Below are positions 51,659 to 60,344 of a stretch of 64,000 bases of DNA, piece after piece. This DNA comes from Lachnospiraceae bacterium. GTDB taxonomy: Bacteria > Bacillota > Clostridia > Lachnospirales > Lachnospiraceae. The position numbers and the translations under genes are program-made. Where the stretch lies: the NCBI GenBank assembly GCA_902363835.1, contig CABJBM010000001.1, forward strand, positions 124,001-188,000. Reading direction: 5' to 3'. The notes under the pieces were generated by a model. That model saw only the letters and a program-made list of their open reading frames with translations. It did no database searches and had not been told where the DNA came from. Every line of letters begins with the position of its first letter. Position 1 is the stretch's first letter.

Positions 51659-51964
51659 TGCTTCCTCCACTCCATGTGCGCCCCAGGCGTACATTCCTTT
51701 CCTATTTCCTGCCCATGCCTTTTGGGCATAAAGGTATACCCGAAGGGTGTTTCCTATTTCCTGCCCATGCCTTTTGGGCATAAAGGTATACCCGAAGGGT
51801 GTTTCCTATTTCCTGCCCATGCCTTTTGGGCATAAAGGTATACCCGAAGGGTGTTTCCACTTTCCTGCCCAAAGGGCATTCCATCTGCCGTCTACCGCGG
51901 AAATGCCGAAAGCCGCATTTTCCTACGGCTTCCGGCATTTTCTTTATCGTCTCTGCCTTCCTTT
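51659..51964. other. murE-murF gap (306 bp)
   Basis: No gene of its own. It holds the locus F array (51699-51871), and near murE a hairpin TGCCGGAAGCCGTAGGAAAA with GCGGCTTTCGGCA (arms near 51925-51945 and 51902-51914), without a clear T-tract. Frames open across it translate only repeat units. Confidence 0.7.
51699..51871 (-). repeat. Family-1 repeat, locus F: three identical 52-bp tandem units plus a partial copy
   Basis: Units 51699-51750, 51751-51802 and 51803-51854 are identical; a partial fourth copy runs to 51871. Hairpin 1 ACCC-TTC-GGGT; hairpin 2 TGCCCA-7 bases-TGGGCA; linker GGAAATAGGAAA. The 52-bp period shifts the reading frame at each unit, fitting its noncoding position. The identity points to recent or ongoing tandem duplication. 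It is not a CRISPR: there are no unique spacers. Confidence 0.95.
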
Positions 51965-53440
51965 TTAAGCTTCCTTTGAAAGCTGGGCATCCACCGCTTT
52001 TAAGACTTCTTCCCGGTCTGAAAAGTGGTGACGGACTCCGTTCATCTCCTGGTAATCTTCATGTCCTTTTCCTATAATGGCGATCATGTCGCCTGGCTGG
52101 GCATAGGTGATGCTGTAACGGATGGCATCCCCGCGGTCCGGAATTTCTATGAATTTTCCTCCGGCCTTTTCAAGGCTTCCGCGGATATCTGCAATAATAT
52201 CTTCCGTTTTTTCATATCTGGAATTATCCGCAGTGAGGATCGTAAAATCCGCCAGACGCCCTGCGCTGTCTCCCATGGAAATGCGCCGGTCCTTGGAACG
52301 GTTTCCGCCGCATCCAAAGACACAGACAAGACGTTTGGGATGATAATCCCTGAGGGTGGAAAGCAGGCTTTCCATGCTGACCGCATTATGGGCATAATCT
52401 ACGATCACCGTGCATTTTTCAGAGGCATATACGATTTCCATACGGCCGTTCACGTTTAAATGTTCCAGCCCATGGCAGATATTCTCTTTGGGAAGTCCTA
52501 AAAAGCTTAAAACGCTGACTGCAGCCAATGCATTGGCAACGTTAAAACGTCCCGGGATATTCACCCGGACAGAAAGCTCACAGGCCCCTTTGATGTCAAA
52601 TTCCAGTCCCACAAAATCCGGATGGGCAATGTAACGGATGGCCTCTGCCTGAAAGTCCGTGCCCTTTTTCTCCATGGAAAAGGAATAGATCCTGCAGGAA
52701 GCATCCTTTACCACTTCAGTCCAATGCTCATCATCCCCGTTCATGATGCCCACCTTGGAGCAGCAAAAGATCCGGGATTTATAAAAAAGATATTCTTCAA
52801 AACTTTCATGCTCATCCGGACCGATATGGTCAGGAGAAATGTTGGTAAACAGTCCGTAATCAAAGCAGAGTCCATCCACCCGGTGCATTTTAAACGCCTG
52901 GGATGAAACCTCCATTACCATGTATTCACAGCCGGCTTCTGCCATGTTGTGAAAGGCCTGGTGAAGTTCATAAGATTCTGGGGTCGTATTTACCGTAGGC
53001 GTCACTTCCTGGCCGATGACAATGCCTGTGGTTCCGATCATTCCGACTTTTTTTCCGCAGGCTTCCAAAATTGTTTTGATCATGTGCGTGGTAGTGGTCT
53101 TTCCTTTGGTTCCTGTCACGCCGATGGTCACCATCTTTTCGGCCGGATAGCCGAACCTGGCGGCAGATAAAAGAGCCAGCGCTTCTCTTGCATTATGTAC
53201 GAGAATGGCGGTTACGCCATCCGGAATATTTATCTTTCGTTCCACCACAAGGATCTGCACCCCTGCCTCCACTACTTCCGGGATAAATTCATGGGAGTCG
53301 GTTCTTGTGCCCTTCATGCAGACGAATACAACGCCTTTTTGGGCCTTTCTGGAGTCATAAATCACATCCTCTGCATCCACGTCCAGGCTTCCCTGTAATA
53401 CCTCATATGTCAAGTCTTTTAGCCATTCTCTAAATTTCAT
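51965..53440 (-). CDS. murE: UDP-MurNAc-L-Ala-D-Glu--diamino acid ligase MurE
   Basis: A 491-residue Mur ligase. SRKAQKGVVFVCMKGTRTD, ATP loop GVTGTKGKTTTTHMI, NTTPESYELH, carbamylated-Lys region and IVDYAHNAVSMESL are present. The amino-acid selectivity motif, DNPR in meso-DAP enzymes, here reads DNSRYE; the kept Asp, Asn and Arg favour meso-diaminopimelate. The ATG at 53440 (GGGAGG upstream) is preferred to a TTG four codons earlier. It follows fhs by 12 bp. Confidence 0.94.
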   Translation of the reverse strand: MKFREWLKDLTYEVLQGSLDVDAEDVIYDSRKAQKGVVFVCMKGTRTDSHEFIPEVVEAGVQILVVERKINIPDGVTAILVHNAREALALLSAARFGYPAEKMVTIGVTGTKGKTTTTHMIKTILEACGKKVGMIGTTGIVIGQEVTPTVNTTPESYELHQAFHNMAEAGCEYMVMEVSSQAFKMHRVDGLCFDYGLFTNISPDHIGPDEHESFEEYLFYKSRIFCCSKVGIMNGDDEHWTEVVKDASCRIYSFSMEKKGTDFQAEAIRYIAHPDFVGLEFDIKGACELSVRVNIPGRFNVANALAAVSVLSFLGLPKENICHGLEHLNVNGRMEIVYASEKCTVIVDYAHNAVSMESLLSTLRDYHPKRLVCVFGCGGNRSKDRRISMGDSAGRLADFTILTADNSRYEKTEDIIADIRGSLEKAGGKFIEIPDRGDAIRYSITYAQPGDMIAIIGKGHEDYQEMNGVRHHFSDREEVLKAVDAQLSKEA

Positions 53441-53452
53441 AAAACCTCCCAA

Positions 53453-55123
53453 TCAGAATAATCCGGTGATTATCCCATCTTCATTTACGTCAATATTATC
53501 TGCAGCCGGCTTCTTTGGAAGGCCTGGCATGGTCATAATGGCCCCGGTCAGAATAACCACAAAACCGGCTCCGGCGGATACATAAGCATCCCGAACAGTA
53601 ATGTCAAAGCCTTCCGGCCTGCCAAGCTTTGTCTGATCATCAGATAAAGAATATTGTGTCTTTGCCATGCATACGGGAAGGCTGCCAAAGCCCATTTCTT
53701 CAAATTTTCTTATGGCCTTTAAAGCCGCCGGAGCATAGGTGACTCCATTTGCACCGTAGATTTCCCTTGCAACTGTGGCGATCTTATCTTCCAGACCCAT
53801 TTCATCAGGATAAATGGGGGCAAAATTACTTTTCTTATTTTCCAGGGTATAAAGGACCTTCTCTGCCAGCTCTATGCCGCCCTCTCCTCCTTTTTCCCAC
53901 ACCTGGGACAAGGCGAATTCACATCCTCTTTCTTCACAGAACTTTTTCACAAACCGGTATTCTGCCTCTGTGTCGGTGATAAAGGAATTTAAGGTAACAA
54001 TGACAGGAACGCCGTATTTCATCATATTTTCAATGTGCTTTTCCAGATTCACGATGCCTTTTTCAAGGGCTTCTAAGTTCTCATCCTTTAATTGGTCCTT
54101 TGGTACTCCGCCGTTGTATTTAAGCGCTCTCACCGTTGCAACCAGCACAATGGCATCAGGCTTTAATCCAGCCTTTCTGCATTTAATATCAAGGAATTTT
54201 TCCGCACCTAAATCTGCTCCAAACCCTGCCTCAGTCACAACCACATCTGCCAGCTTTAAGGCTGTCTTGGTGGCGCGGACACTGTTGCAGCCGTGGGCGA
54301 TGTTTGCAAAGGGACCGCCGTGAATGATGGCGCCGGTATGCTCCAGGGTCTGTATGAGATTGGGCTTTAAGGCATCCTTTAATAAAGCTGCCATAGCTCC
54401 TACTGCGTTTAACTGGGCGGCTGTCACAGGCTCCCCAGCATAATTATATGCTGCAATGATTCTTCCCAGCCGTTCTTTTAAATCTTCCATATCATTTGCA
54501 AGGCAAAGAATGGCCATGATTTCCGATGCAACCGTGATCACAAAGTGATCCTCCCTTACAAAGCCCTCTGCCTTGGAACCAAGGCCCACTACAACGTTTC
54601 TCAGGGCACGGTCATTCATGTCCAGACAGCGCTTCCAGAGAATCTGACGGGTATCGATTCCAAGAGCGTTGCCCTGGTGAATATGATTGTCAAGCAAAGC
54701 TGCAAGTAAGTTGTTTGCCGAGGTTATGGCATGAAAATCACCGGTAAAATGAAGATTTAAGTCTTCCATGGGCACAACCTGGGCATATCCGCCGCCTGCT
54801 GCTCCTCCCTTGATGCCAAAGCAGGGTCCAAGAGAAGGTTCCCTGAGGGCAATGATGGCATTTTTTCCCATTTTCCCCAATGCCTGGCCAAGGCCTACGG
54901 TAGTGGTGGTTTTCCCTTCCCCTGCAGGAGTGGGATTGATGGCGGTTACAAGCACCAGTTTGCCGTCAGGACGGTCCTTTACCCGCTCCCACAGCCCGTC
55001 GGTCAGTTTTGCCTTGTATTTTCCGTAAAGTTCCAGCTCATCCTCAATGATTCCATAGGAAGCAGCCACCTCTTTAATTGGCAGCATGTTTGCCTCCTGT
55101 GCGATTTCAATATCTGTTTTCAT
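53453..55123 (-). CDS. fhs: Formate--tetrahydrofolate ligase
   Basis: A 556-residue enzyme that makes 10-formyl-THF from formate, THF and ATP. The P-loop [37 protein letters not shown] and the C-terminal [18 protein letters not shown] are diagnostic. It feeds purine synthesis, acetogenic-type C1 flow and Fmt, whose gene is in the same co-directional cluster. A GGAGGACTAGGGA site precedes the ATG. It lies about 38 bp after ftsK. Confidence 0.97.
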   Translation of the reverse strand: MKTDIEIAQEANMLPIKEVAASYGIIEDELELYGKYKAKLTDGLWERVKDRPDGKLVLVTAINPTPAGEGKTTTTVGLGQALGKMGKNAIIALREPSLGPCFGIKGGAAGGGYAQVVPMEDLNLHFTGDFHAITSANNLLAALLDNHIHQGNALGIDTRQILWKRCLDMNDRALRNVVVGLGSKAEGFVREDHFVITVASEIMAILCLANDMEDLKERLGRIIAAYNYAGEPVTAAQLNAVGAMAALLKDALKPNLIQTLEHTGAIIHGGPFANIAHGCNSVRATKTALKLADVVVTEAGFGADLGAEKFLDIKCRKAGLKPDAIVLVATVRALKYNGGVPKDQLKDENLEALEKGIVNLEKHIENMMKYGVPVIVTLNSFITDTEAEYRFVKKFCEERGCEFALSQVWEKGGEGGIELAEKVLYTLENKKSNFAPIYPDEMGLEDKIATVAREIYGANGVTYAPAALKAIRKFEEMGFGSLPVCMAKTQYSLSDDQTKLGRPEGFDITVRDAYVSAGAGFVVILTGAIMTMPGLPKKPAADNIDVNEDGIITGLF

Positions 55124-55161
55124 TCCCTAGTCCTCCTTCTATGTAAATGACACAGTTCTAT

Positions 55162-57837
55162 TTAATAGCCCTGAGAAAGCATTTCCTCAAATTCCTCCAG
55201 GCTCATCAACACCTTACGGGGTTTGGTTCCTTCTTCTTCCCCTACCACACCGGCTTCTGCAAGCTGGTCCATGATCCGGGCTGCCCGGTTAAAGCCTATT
55301 TTAAACATTCTCTGAAGCATGCCAATGGAGGCTTTGTCCTTTTCAATGATAAATTTCCCGGCCTGGACAAAATATTCATCCCTGTCATTTCCGCCGCCCT
55401 TTGCTTCTCCGCTTACAGGCACGGAAGTAATCATGCTTTCCACTTCCGGATTATAGTCCGCTGTCATTCCCTGTTCTGTTAAGAAATCCACCACCTTGGA
55501 GACTTCAGAATCTGATACAAAAGCTCCCTGAACACGCATGGGCTTTGGATAACCTGCAGGATAAAACAGCATATCACCTTTTCCAAGAAGCTTTTCCGCA
55601 CCGTTCATATCTATGATGGTCCTGGAATCCACACCAGAGGAAACCGCAAAAGCCACCCTGGATGGAACATTGGCCTTGATCAGTCCGGTTATGACATTGA
55701 CCGATGGACGCTGGGTGGCAATGACCAAGTGAATGCCCGCTGCTCTGGCAAGCTGGGCCAGACGGCAGATGGAATCCTCCACTTCTCCGGGAGCCACCAT
55801 CATCAGATCCGCAAGCTCGTCAATGATGATGACGATCTGGGGCATCTTTTTAGGCTTATTCTCATCCTCAATGTCCTTCAGGCTTTCCACCTTCTCATTA
55901 TATCCCTTGATTTCCCTGACATTGTACTGGGCAAATTTATTATAACGGTCCGTCATCTCTGCAACCGCCCAGTTAAGGGCACCGGAAGCCTTTTTCGGGT
56001 CAGTGACCACCGGGAGAAGCAAATGGGGGATTCCGTTATAAACACTTAATTCCACCACTTTTGGGTCCACCATGATCAGCTTCACATCCTCTGGATCCGC
56101 CTTAAAAATAATGCTCATGATCAAGGTGTTGATACACACGGATTTACCGGAACCAGTAGCTCCGGCGATCAAAAGGTGGGGCATCTTTGCAATGTCGGTC
56201 ACAACCACCTGGCCGCCGATGTCTTTGCCAACTGCAAAGGCAATTTTGGAGGAATGTTTCTGAAAGCCATCCACCTCCAGAATATCCCGCAGGTATACCA
56301 TTTGGTTCTCTTTATTGGGCACTTCGATTCCCACCGCTGATTTTCCGGGTATGGGAGCTTCAATGCGGATATCCGCGGCCGCCAGGCTCAATTTAATGTC
56401 ATCTGCCAGGCCTACGATCTTACTGACCTTTACTCCTTGCTCCGGATGAAGCTCATACCTGGTTACAGAAGGTCCGCAGCTTATATTGGTTACTGTAACG
56501 CCAACACCGAAATTCTGAAGGGTGCGTTGAAGCTTGATGGCAGTATCCTTGTACTCCCGATCGGAAAACACCGATGCTTTTCCTTTTTTTAAGAGAGTGA
56601 GAGGCGGAAATTTATATTCCAGCTTCACGGTCTCCTGTTTTTGTTTGATTTCCTGGATAACGCTTAAACCGTCTTCCTTTGCCGATTCTTCCCGTTTCTT
56701 TTCCAGCTTTTTCTGGAGGGCTTCCGTGTCTGTCTCTATGATCTTGCCGGAAGCTGTGACCACCTGCTTTGGCTCCTCGGGAATGGAAAAGCTGTCATTT
56801 TCTTCCACTGGATAGAGGTCCTCTTCCACGACCTCCATTTCCTTTAAGGTTCTCATGTCTTTCTTCATATATATAGAAGGTTCTTCCAACGCTCCTGCAA
56901 AGGATGCAACTTCCCCATCCGGATCAAAGGGAACAATATCTTCCTCATTTTCCGGCACAGGCGAAATGCTTCCCCGGAAAACATCCGCAGGATTGGGTTC
57001 GTCTGTTTCCAAAGAGGTAAGGGCTGATAAGCGGTTTGCCTGGGCCACAATATCCTCTCCAAGGTCACTTGGAATTTCTTCAGCCGGTTGGGGAAGGCTC
57101 TCCTCCTGGATTGCCTCCAGCTTTGTGGCCTCTAAATTGACACCCCGAAGCTTCTGCTCTTCCCAAAGCTGTCTGCGGGCCTCCTGGCGCTTTGCATGGA
57201 TCTCCATGCGTATGTCCACATTTTCTTTGGCATGGCGATATGCCTTTCCGCTTCCCTTTTTCACTATATCTACAAAAGATTTTTCCGTAATGCAGACTGC
57301 AGATATGATAAGAAGGACTCCTATTACCAGGTATGCTCCCACAACGCCGATAATGGAGGCAAGCCCTCCGGCCAGAAGTCCGCCAATAAGACCGCCTCCT
57401 CTTCCGCTGACAGAAGCCTCAAAGTAAATGTCGGCAAGTCCCATTTCACCGCCGGTTTTTCCTCCAAAAAGGAGCTGTAAAAATCCACACAAAGAAACCA
57501 GCGCCAGAACAAAAGACGCCAGTTTAAAAGCGGCCCTGGGATTTCCCTGATTGGAAATGTAAAACGCTGTTCCTGCAAACAGCAGCACAGGTGCAATATA
57601 TCCCACACTTCCAAATATGCCAAGCTGTATGCTCCTCAGAAAATCTCCCACCACGCCGCATAAATGAAAGTTGCTTAAAAACAGAATGGCCGCAGCCAAA
57701 AATGACATAATGATCACTACTTCTGAATGGATAAATTCCGGTTCCGGCAAAACCACATTTTTTTTGGAGCCGGTGTTTCTTGTTCTCCCGTTTTTTCCTT
57801 TTTTTGCTGTTGTCCGTTTCTTTGTTGTCTCAGGCAC
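55162..57837 (-). CDS. ftsK: DNA translocase FtsK/SpoIIIE
   Basis: An 891-residue septal DNA pump. Four or so transmembrane helices lie in residues 40-195, followed by a ~200-residue acidic linker and the motor: alpha domain, RecA-like beta domain with Walker [11 protein letters not shown] and Walker [14 protein letters not shown], and [19 protein letters not shown]. The gamma winged helix ([20 protein letters not shown]) reads polar DNA motifs. In spore formers it also moves the chromosome into the forespore. Start at ATG/TTG-type 57837 fits [13 protein letters not shown]. Confidence 0.95.
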   Translation of the reverse strand: MPETTKKRTTAKKGKNGRTRNTGSKKNVVLPEPEFIHSEVVIIMSFLAAAILFLSNFHLCGVVGDFLRSIQLGIFGSVGYIAPVLLFAGTAFYISNQGNPRAAFKLASFVLALVSLCGFLQLLFGGKTGGEMGLADIYFEASVSGRGGGLIGGLLAGGLASIIGVVGAYLVIGVLLIISAVCITEKSFVDIVKKGSGKAYRHAKENVDIRMEIHAKRQEARRQLWEEQKLRGVNLEATKLEAIQEESLPQPAEEIPSDLGEDIVAQANRLSALTSLETDEPNPADVFRGSISPVPENEEDIVPFDPDGEVASFAGALEEPSIYMKKDMRTLKEMEVVEEDLYPVEENDSFSIPEEPKQVVTASGKIIETDTEALQKKLEKKREESAKEDGLSVIQEIKQKQETVKLEYKFPPLTLLKKGKASVFSDREYKDTAIKLQRTLQNFGVGVTVTNISCGPSVTRYELHPEQGVKVSKIVGLADDIKLSLAAADIRIEAPIPGKSAVGIEVPNKENQMVYLRDILEVDGFQKHSSKIAFAVGKDIGGQVVVTDIAKMPHLLIAGATGSGKSVCINTLIMSIIFKADPEDVKLIMVDPKVVELSVYNGIPHLLLPVVTDPKKASGALNWAVAEMTDRYNKFAQYNVREIKGYNEKVESLKDIEDENKPKKMPQIVIIIDELADLMMVAPGEVEDSICRLAQLARAAGIHLVIATQRPSVNVITGLIKANVPSRVAFAVSSGVDSRTIIDMNGAEKLLGKGDMLFYPAGYPKPMRVQGAFVSDSEVSKVVDFLTEQGMTADYNPEVESMITSVPVSGEAKGGGNDRDEYFVQAGKFIIEKDKASIGMLQRMFKIGFNRAARIMDQLAEAGVVGEEEGTKPRKVLMSLEEFEEMLSQGY

Positions 57838-57898
57838 AATACTTCCCCCTTCTATCCGTTGGTAACAGTATACAAAAAAATCGGGAGAATTGCAACGA

Positions 57899-58681
57899 TT
57901 AACGGGAAGCAGTTTCCATCAGTTCATACAATTTTTTTAAAGCATCCTTGATTCCGCCCACCTCATTAATCAGGCCTACCTTTACGGTTTCCTCGCCTAC
58001 CAGCACAGTGCCCAAATCCCTGGTGAGCATTTCCGTATTCAGCATAAGACGCTTTAACTGGTCGTAGGCAATTTCTGCGTGGCTGGAGACAAAGCTTAAG
58101 ATCCGGTCCTGTATCATTTCAAAATATTCATAAGTCTGGGAAGCTCCAATCACCATTCCCGTCATTCTCACCGGATGAATCATCATGGTTCCGGTTGGCA
58201 CGATAAAAGAATAATCCGTGCAGACTGCTAAAGGAACTCCAATGGAATGGCTGCCCCCAAGAACCAGGGACACGGTTGGCACACTTAAGGAGGCGATCAT
58301 CTCTGCAATGGCCAGTCCTGCATCCACATCACCGCCTGAGGTGTTTAAGAGAACCAAAAGCCCGTCCACTGAATCGTCGTCTTCAATTTCAGCCAGCTTG
58401 GGAAGTATGTGGTCATACTTTGTGGCCTTGCTGTTGCTGGACAGATTCTCATGGCCTTCCACCTCGCCGATAATGGTAATCAAATGAATTTTCCGTTTGT
58501 TTTCATTGTCATCCAAAGTCATCTGGCCATATTCTTCCAGCCTTTCATCTTCTTTCTGTTCAATATCTTTTTCTGTCTTTTTTTCATCAAGGTTTTCCTT
58601 GCGTGCATTGTCAGAAGGCTCATTCTGCCTTTCATCCGACTCTTCATTTTTCCGGTTATTGTTATACTGATGCTCTCTCAC
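57899..58681 (-). CDS. tepA: ClpP-family translocation-enhancing protease TepA
   Basis: A 260-residue protein of the ClpP/crotonase-fold SDH family. The first 65 residues are highly charged and probably disordered. The domain follows with [36 protein letters not shown], the Ser nucleophile region [12 protein letters not shown] and [10 protein letters not shown]. In B. subtilis tepA is also next to the ftsK/spoIIIE gene and has been linked to protein export and spore germination. The start is GTG at 58681, with AGGAGG 8 bases upstream. It heads the long cluster running down to thiN. Confidence 0.9.
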   Translation of the reverse strand: MREHQYNNNRKNEESDERQNEPSDNARKENLDEKKTEKDIEQKEDERLEEYGQMTLDDNENKRKIHLITIIGEVEGHENLSSNSKATKYDHILPKLAEIEDDDSVDGLLVLLNTSGGDVDAGLAIAEMIASLSVPTVSLVLGGSHSIGVPLAVCTDYSFIVPTGTMMIHPVRMTGMVIGASQTYEYFEMIQDRILSFVSSHAEIAYDQLKRLMLNTEMLTRDLGTVLVGEETVKVGLINEVGGIKDALKKLYELMETASR

Positions 58682-58848
58682 CTTAAAAACCTCCTGTTTT
58701 ACTCTAAATTTGGTATTGTCTTATAATGTGGAGAAAACCATAAAAATATGCTTGAGAATCGCAAAACCGGATTTCGCCTTTCCATCCAAAAGGCCAGTCA
58801 GCATCCTGAGGGAATAACAATATTTTGATTGTGATTGCAACAAGTTAT

Positions 58849-58877
58849 TGACTTTGATACTTTTCCATGTTAAACTA
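58849..58877 (+). promoter_or_regulatory. Sigma-A promoter of gltA-aconitase
   Basis: TTGACT (58849-58854), 17 bases ending in TGT, TAAACT (58872-58877). The TG before the -10 is of the extended type. It leaves a ~125 nt leader. Confidence 0.7.
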
Positions 58878-58916
58878 CCAAACAACATAAAACAAGTCAC
58901 ATTCTTGCCAATGGAG

Positions 58917-58952
58917 GCAGCGCCGGAGAGATCCTTTTGCGCTGCTTTTCTA
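58917..58952 (+). terminator. Terminator hairpin in the gltA leader (possible attenuator)
   Basis: GGCAGCGC (58917-58924), 15-base loop, GCGCTGC (58940-58946), then TTTTCT. It lies between the promoter and the gltA ribosome site, where nothing needs to end, so it is likely a regulatory attenuator. I do not see the signal it answers to. Confidence 0.6.
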
Positions 58953-59009
58953 TAAACGGATACATACACTTATGGCTGTGGCTTAACCGAAAAAAGGAGA
59001 GATGGTTTC

Positions 59010-60341
59010 ATGAACAACTTTTTTATTGCACAAACTTTTGGAAAATCCTCGAATTTCACGGATATTCCAAACCATTTATTTAAGGAACACAACGTAAAAA
59101 AAGGACTCCGCAACGAAGACGGCACCGGAGTCAGGGTCGGTTTGACCCGGGTATCTGATGTAGTTGGCTATGAAATTGAAGACGGGAAAAAGGTCAATGT
59201 TCCCGGCAAGCTCTACTACCGGGGAATTGAGATCAGCGACCTGGTAAGCGGAAAAAGCAGTGAACGTTACGGCTTTGAAGAAACTTCATTTTTGCTTCTC
59301 TTTGGATATCTTCCTTCCAAAAAGGAATTAAAAGAATTCACAGCCACCCTTCGCCAGCATTATCATCTTCCCGATGAGTTCCTGGAGAAAAATATGCTCC
59401 GCACTCCTTCCCGCAATCTGATGAACAGCCTTCAGCGCAGCATTCTGGCTCTTTACGATTATGACGAGGAGCCGGATAATGTAGATCCCTATCAGACGCT
59501 TTTAAAGGGAATCAACATCCTGGCAAAGCTTCCCTCCCTTTCCGTCTACGCATACCAGAGCAAGGTCCATCACTACGACAGAGACAGCCTGATCATACAT
59601 TATCCAAAGCCGGAATATTCCATGGCAGAAAACATACTCTACATGCTGCGCCGTGACGGTGTCTTTACCAAGCAGGAAGCAGATTTACTGGATGTGATGT
59701 TAATGATCCACGCAGACCATGGCGGCGGAAACAACTCCACCTTTACCAATGTGGTCATATCTTCTACCGGAACCGATATTTATTCGGCCATTTCCGCTTC
59801 CATCGGCTCTTTAAAAGGGCCAAAGCACGGCGGTGCCAACATCCACTGCAGCGAAATGATCAAGGCCATTGAAAAAGAAATCGGTATAAAGGCTACGGAA
59901 GCCCAGATGAAATCCGTGATTCAGAGGATTCTTGCAAAGGATTTTTATGACAATTCCGGTCTTGTATACGGGCTTGGCCACGCGGTCTATACGGTTTCCG
60001 ATCCTCGTGCGGATTTATTAAAGGTCTGCTGCGAAAAGCTTGCCAAACAAAAAAACAGGGAAGATGAATACGAATTCCTGACAAAATTTGAAAAGGTTGC
60101 CAAAGCCTGCCTGGCTGGAAACGGAAAAACCCTGTCAAACAATGTAGACTTCTACAGCGGTTTCGCTTATAATATGTTACAGATACCAGAAGATATGTAC
60201 ACGCCTCTGTTCGTCTGCTCACGTATGGCAGGCTGGCTGGCACACAATATCGAAAACAAGCTGTATGACGGAAGAATCATGCGTCCGGCAACAAAATACG
60301 TAGGAGAAACTATTTCCTACAAAAAAAGAGAGGAAAGATAG
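59010..60341 (+). CDS. gltA: Citrate synthase
   Basis: A 443-residue enzyme condensing acetyl-CoA with oxaloacetate. The catalytic residues are seen in MIHADHGGGNNSTF (His), GPKHGGANIH (His) and NVDFYSGFAYNML (Asp), with GLGHAVYTVSDPRA. The N-terminal ~50 residues are longer than in the small bacterial form. It is followed 3 bp later by the aconitase-type gene; no isocitrate dehydrogenase is in the window. In a fermentative anaerobe the pair probably supplies 2-oxoglutarate for glutamate synthesis. Confidence 0.94.
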   Translation: MNNFFIAQTFGKSSNFTDIPNHLFKEHNVKKGLRNEDGTGVRVGLTRVSDVVGYEIEDGKKVNVPGKLYYRGIEISDLVSGKSSERYGFEETSFLLLFGYLPSKKELKEFTATLRQHYHLPDEFLEKNMLRTPSRNLMNSLQRSILALYDYDEEPDNVDPYQTLLKGINILAKLPSLSVYAYQSKVHHYDRDSLIIHYPKPEYSMAENILYMLRRDGVFTKQEADLLDVMLMIHADHGGGNNSTFTNVVISSTGTDIYSAISASIGSLKGPKHGGANIHCSEMIKAIEKEIGIKATEAQMKSVIQRILAKDFYDNSGLVYGLGHAVYTVSDPRADLLKVCCEKLAKQKNREDEYEFLTKFEKVAKACLAGNGKTLSNNVDFYSGFAYNMLQIPEDMYTPLFVCSRMAGWLAHNIENKLYDGRIMRPATKYVGETISYKKREER

Positions 60342-60344
60342 CAT

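Larger units (their letters stand above)
58682..59009. other. Divergent tepA-gltA intergenic region (328 bp)
   Basis: No credible gene. From left to right it holds the tepA ribosome site, a weak TATAA-type -10 for tepA near 58723, the gltA promoter (58849-58877), the leader terminator hairpin (58917-58952) and the gltA ribosome site (AAAAGGAGAG). Confidence 0.8.

Noticed and set aside
51659..51781. Longer MurF start at 51781
   Set aside because: It lies in the repeat array; ATG 51658 has GGAGGAAG and matches the family start. Minor upstream initiation is still possible.
51699..51871. CRISPR array
   Set aside because: The units are contiguous tandem copies with no unique spacers, and no cas genes are nearby.
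51702..51938. 78-codon minus-strand ORF across the murE-murF gap
   Set aside because: It is only the locus F repeat read in three frames in turn, with no ribosome site or recognisable protein.
56855..57427. 190-codon plus-strand ORF
   Set aside because: A Ser/Pro-rich shadow of the ftsK linker on the opposite strand.
58721..58969. 82-codon minus-strand ORF upstream of tepA
   Set aside because: It spans the gltA promoter and leader hairpin on the opposite strand, has no good ribosome site and no recognisable domain.
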